Assembly: GCA_054601695.1 (NCBI GenBank)
Contig: BAAHQB010000138.1
Location: forward strand, 62,001-126,000
From: Amorphochlora amoebiformis
Taxonomy: Eukaryota > Cercozoa > Chlorarachniophyceae
DNA: 64,000 bases
Direction: 5' to 3'
Part shown: positions 63,251 to 64,000 of the stretch, piece by piece
Numbering within the stretch: the stretch's first letter is position 1
Layout: every line of letters begins with the position of its first letter
Notes under the pieces: model-generated
Database searches by the model: none
Told to the model about the DNA's origin: nothing
Seen by the model: only the letters and a program-made list of their open reading frames with translations
Position numbers and translations under genes: made by a program

Positions 63251-64000
63251 ATGGCGACCGTCGATGAGATGACGATGATGGAGCTCTCCGGCGGGCTTTC
63301 GCCGTTGAACGACTCAATCAACATGAGTGAATACAGTCACCATCGAATTTCTAACAATGACTACTCATCGGACGAAAAAGAGACGCTGGATGATGATGAG
63401 AGGGATATAGAGCTCGAAGAGTCGGGAATGTTTTTCAGTGAGTTTGCCGAAGGCCAACCTGGAAAGAAGGTAAGACTGAGCCAATGTATTATGGAAAAAT
63501 TTCTAAGCTTTCACGTGTTGTACCTATTCAGGGCCCATGTGGCGCTGCGGACTGGGTGTGTTGTTGCTGCAGCCGGGTTGGCAACATGCACGTAATCCTT
63601 GAGACCATGCGCGAGGGAAAGAGGAAGATCTTATGCGTGATGGGACCATTTTGGCCTTGCACAATACTCATCACATATCCCATATTCACGTTAGTCGGGC
63701 TGGGGCTGGGCCATACATTCTGGGTCGTGGGATATCCACTCCCATTGTTGATAGTTTGGTACGTCGTCGTGGGGTTTGTGCTATCGTGCTTAGGTTTAAC
63801 AGCATGCTGCGACCCTGGGTGAGTATACATCTCTCGGTTTCCTTTCCTTCCACCCTTTGGCTGGTGTGGTGTTAGATTTGAGTCCGTTCTCAGGATCCTA
63901 CGTCGTCAATCCAAACGTATGCACAGTGACTGGATATGGACTAAGGTTCAATGTTCTAATCATAATCTTCACACCCTAACTTGCGACCCTAAATTCTCCT
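63251..64000 (+). CDS. DHHC-type palmitoyltransferase, N-terminal part (runs off the window)
   Basis: Integral-membrane S-acyltransferases of this family palmitoylate cysteines, usually at Golgi or plasma membrane. Exons 63251-63469, 63532-63818 and 63894-63945 join in phases 0 and 2. The first exon is acidic and Ser-rich, cytosolic in style. The second carries two hydrophobic segments (PFWPCTILITYPIFTLVGLG and PLPLLIVWYVVVGFVLSCLG) ending TACCDPG. The third continues ILRRQSKRMHSDWIW. The DPG motif just after TM2 followed by I-L/P-R is the family hallmark. The DHHC cysteine-rich domain itself would lie beyond base 64000, so catalysis cannot be judged. Start: ATG at 63251, first in frame after the intergenic spacer. 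Confidence 0.75.

Overview
The window is nuclear DNA of a eukaryote, reading inward from a chromosome end. It opens with degenerate CCCTAA (TTAGGG-type) telomeric repeat, its genes are split by GT-A/G introns, and much of the non-coding DNA is (TA)n. No rRNA, tRNA or organellar gene was seen. The lineage cannot be fixed from the sequence. A Cyc8/Ssn6-type corepressor, a MAP3K-epsilon/Cdc7-type kinase with an armadillo tail and an NHL-repeat protein suit a free-living protist, but that is inference.

Layout. 1-5.1 kb is subtelomere: telomere-like blocks in both orientations, (TA)n, (CT)n/(GA)n and short tandem duplications. About 5.2-15.8 kb holds the scattered exons of an NHL-repeat (beta-propeller) gene on the + strand, still surrounded by subtelomere-like repeats. 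17.6-21.3 kb (-) is a complete Cyc8/Ssn6-like TPR corepressor gene with 8 exons. It is divergent from a complete kinase-ARM gene at 21.6-27.0 kb (+) with 14 exons, one of only 9 nt. 27.0-29.5 kb is intergenic. 29.5-35.8 kb (-) is a complete ABHD11-like alpha/beta hydrolase with 12 exons. 36.9-62.1 kb (-) is one very long gene with 42 exons, about 1129 codons and only 13% coding sequence. It encodes a chromatin reader with Tudor, bromodomain, Tudor and Tudor-knot/chromo-barrel modules. 62.2-63.1 kb (-) is a small unidentified gene. From 63.25 kb (+) the first three exons of a DHHC-type palmitoyltransferase run off the window.

Exons were assembled by hand: conserved motifs fixed the frame, then GT and AG borders were chosen so that intron phase was kept across every junction. 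All junctions of the corepressor, kinase, hydrolase and chromatin-reader models are phase-consistent. Nearly all long open frames in the window are (TA)n, (CT)n or telomere repeat read as protein and were discarded.

The most unusual signal is how the (TA)n arrays relate to genes. They sit almost only in introns and often supply the splice sites themselves (TATATAG before an exon, GTATATAT after it). Several are flanked by direct duplications of nearby unique sequence, including pieces of exons with their splice sites. This looks like TA-rich DNA entering a site and duplicating it, sometimes forming an intron. Two dispersed short repeats and a large inverted repeat lie in the same kind of DNA. 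The genes do not form one pathway; three (corepressor, chromatin reader, kinase) are regulatory.
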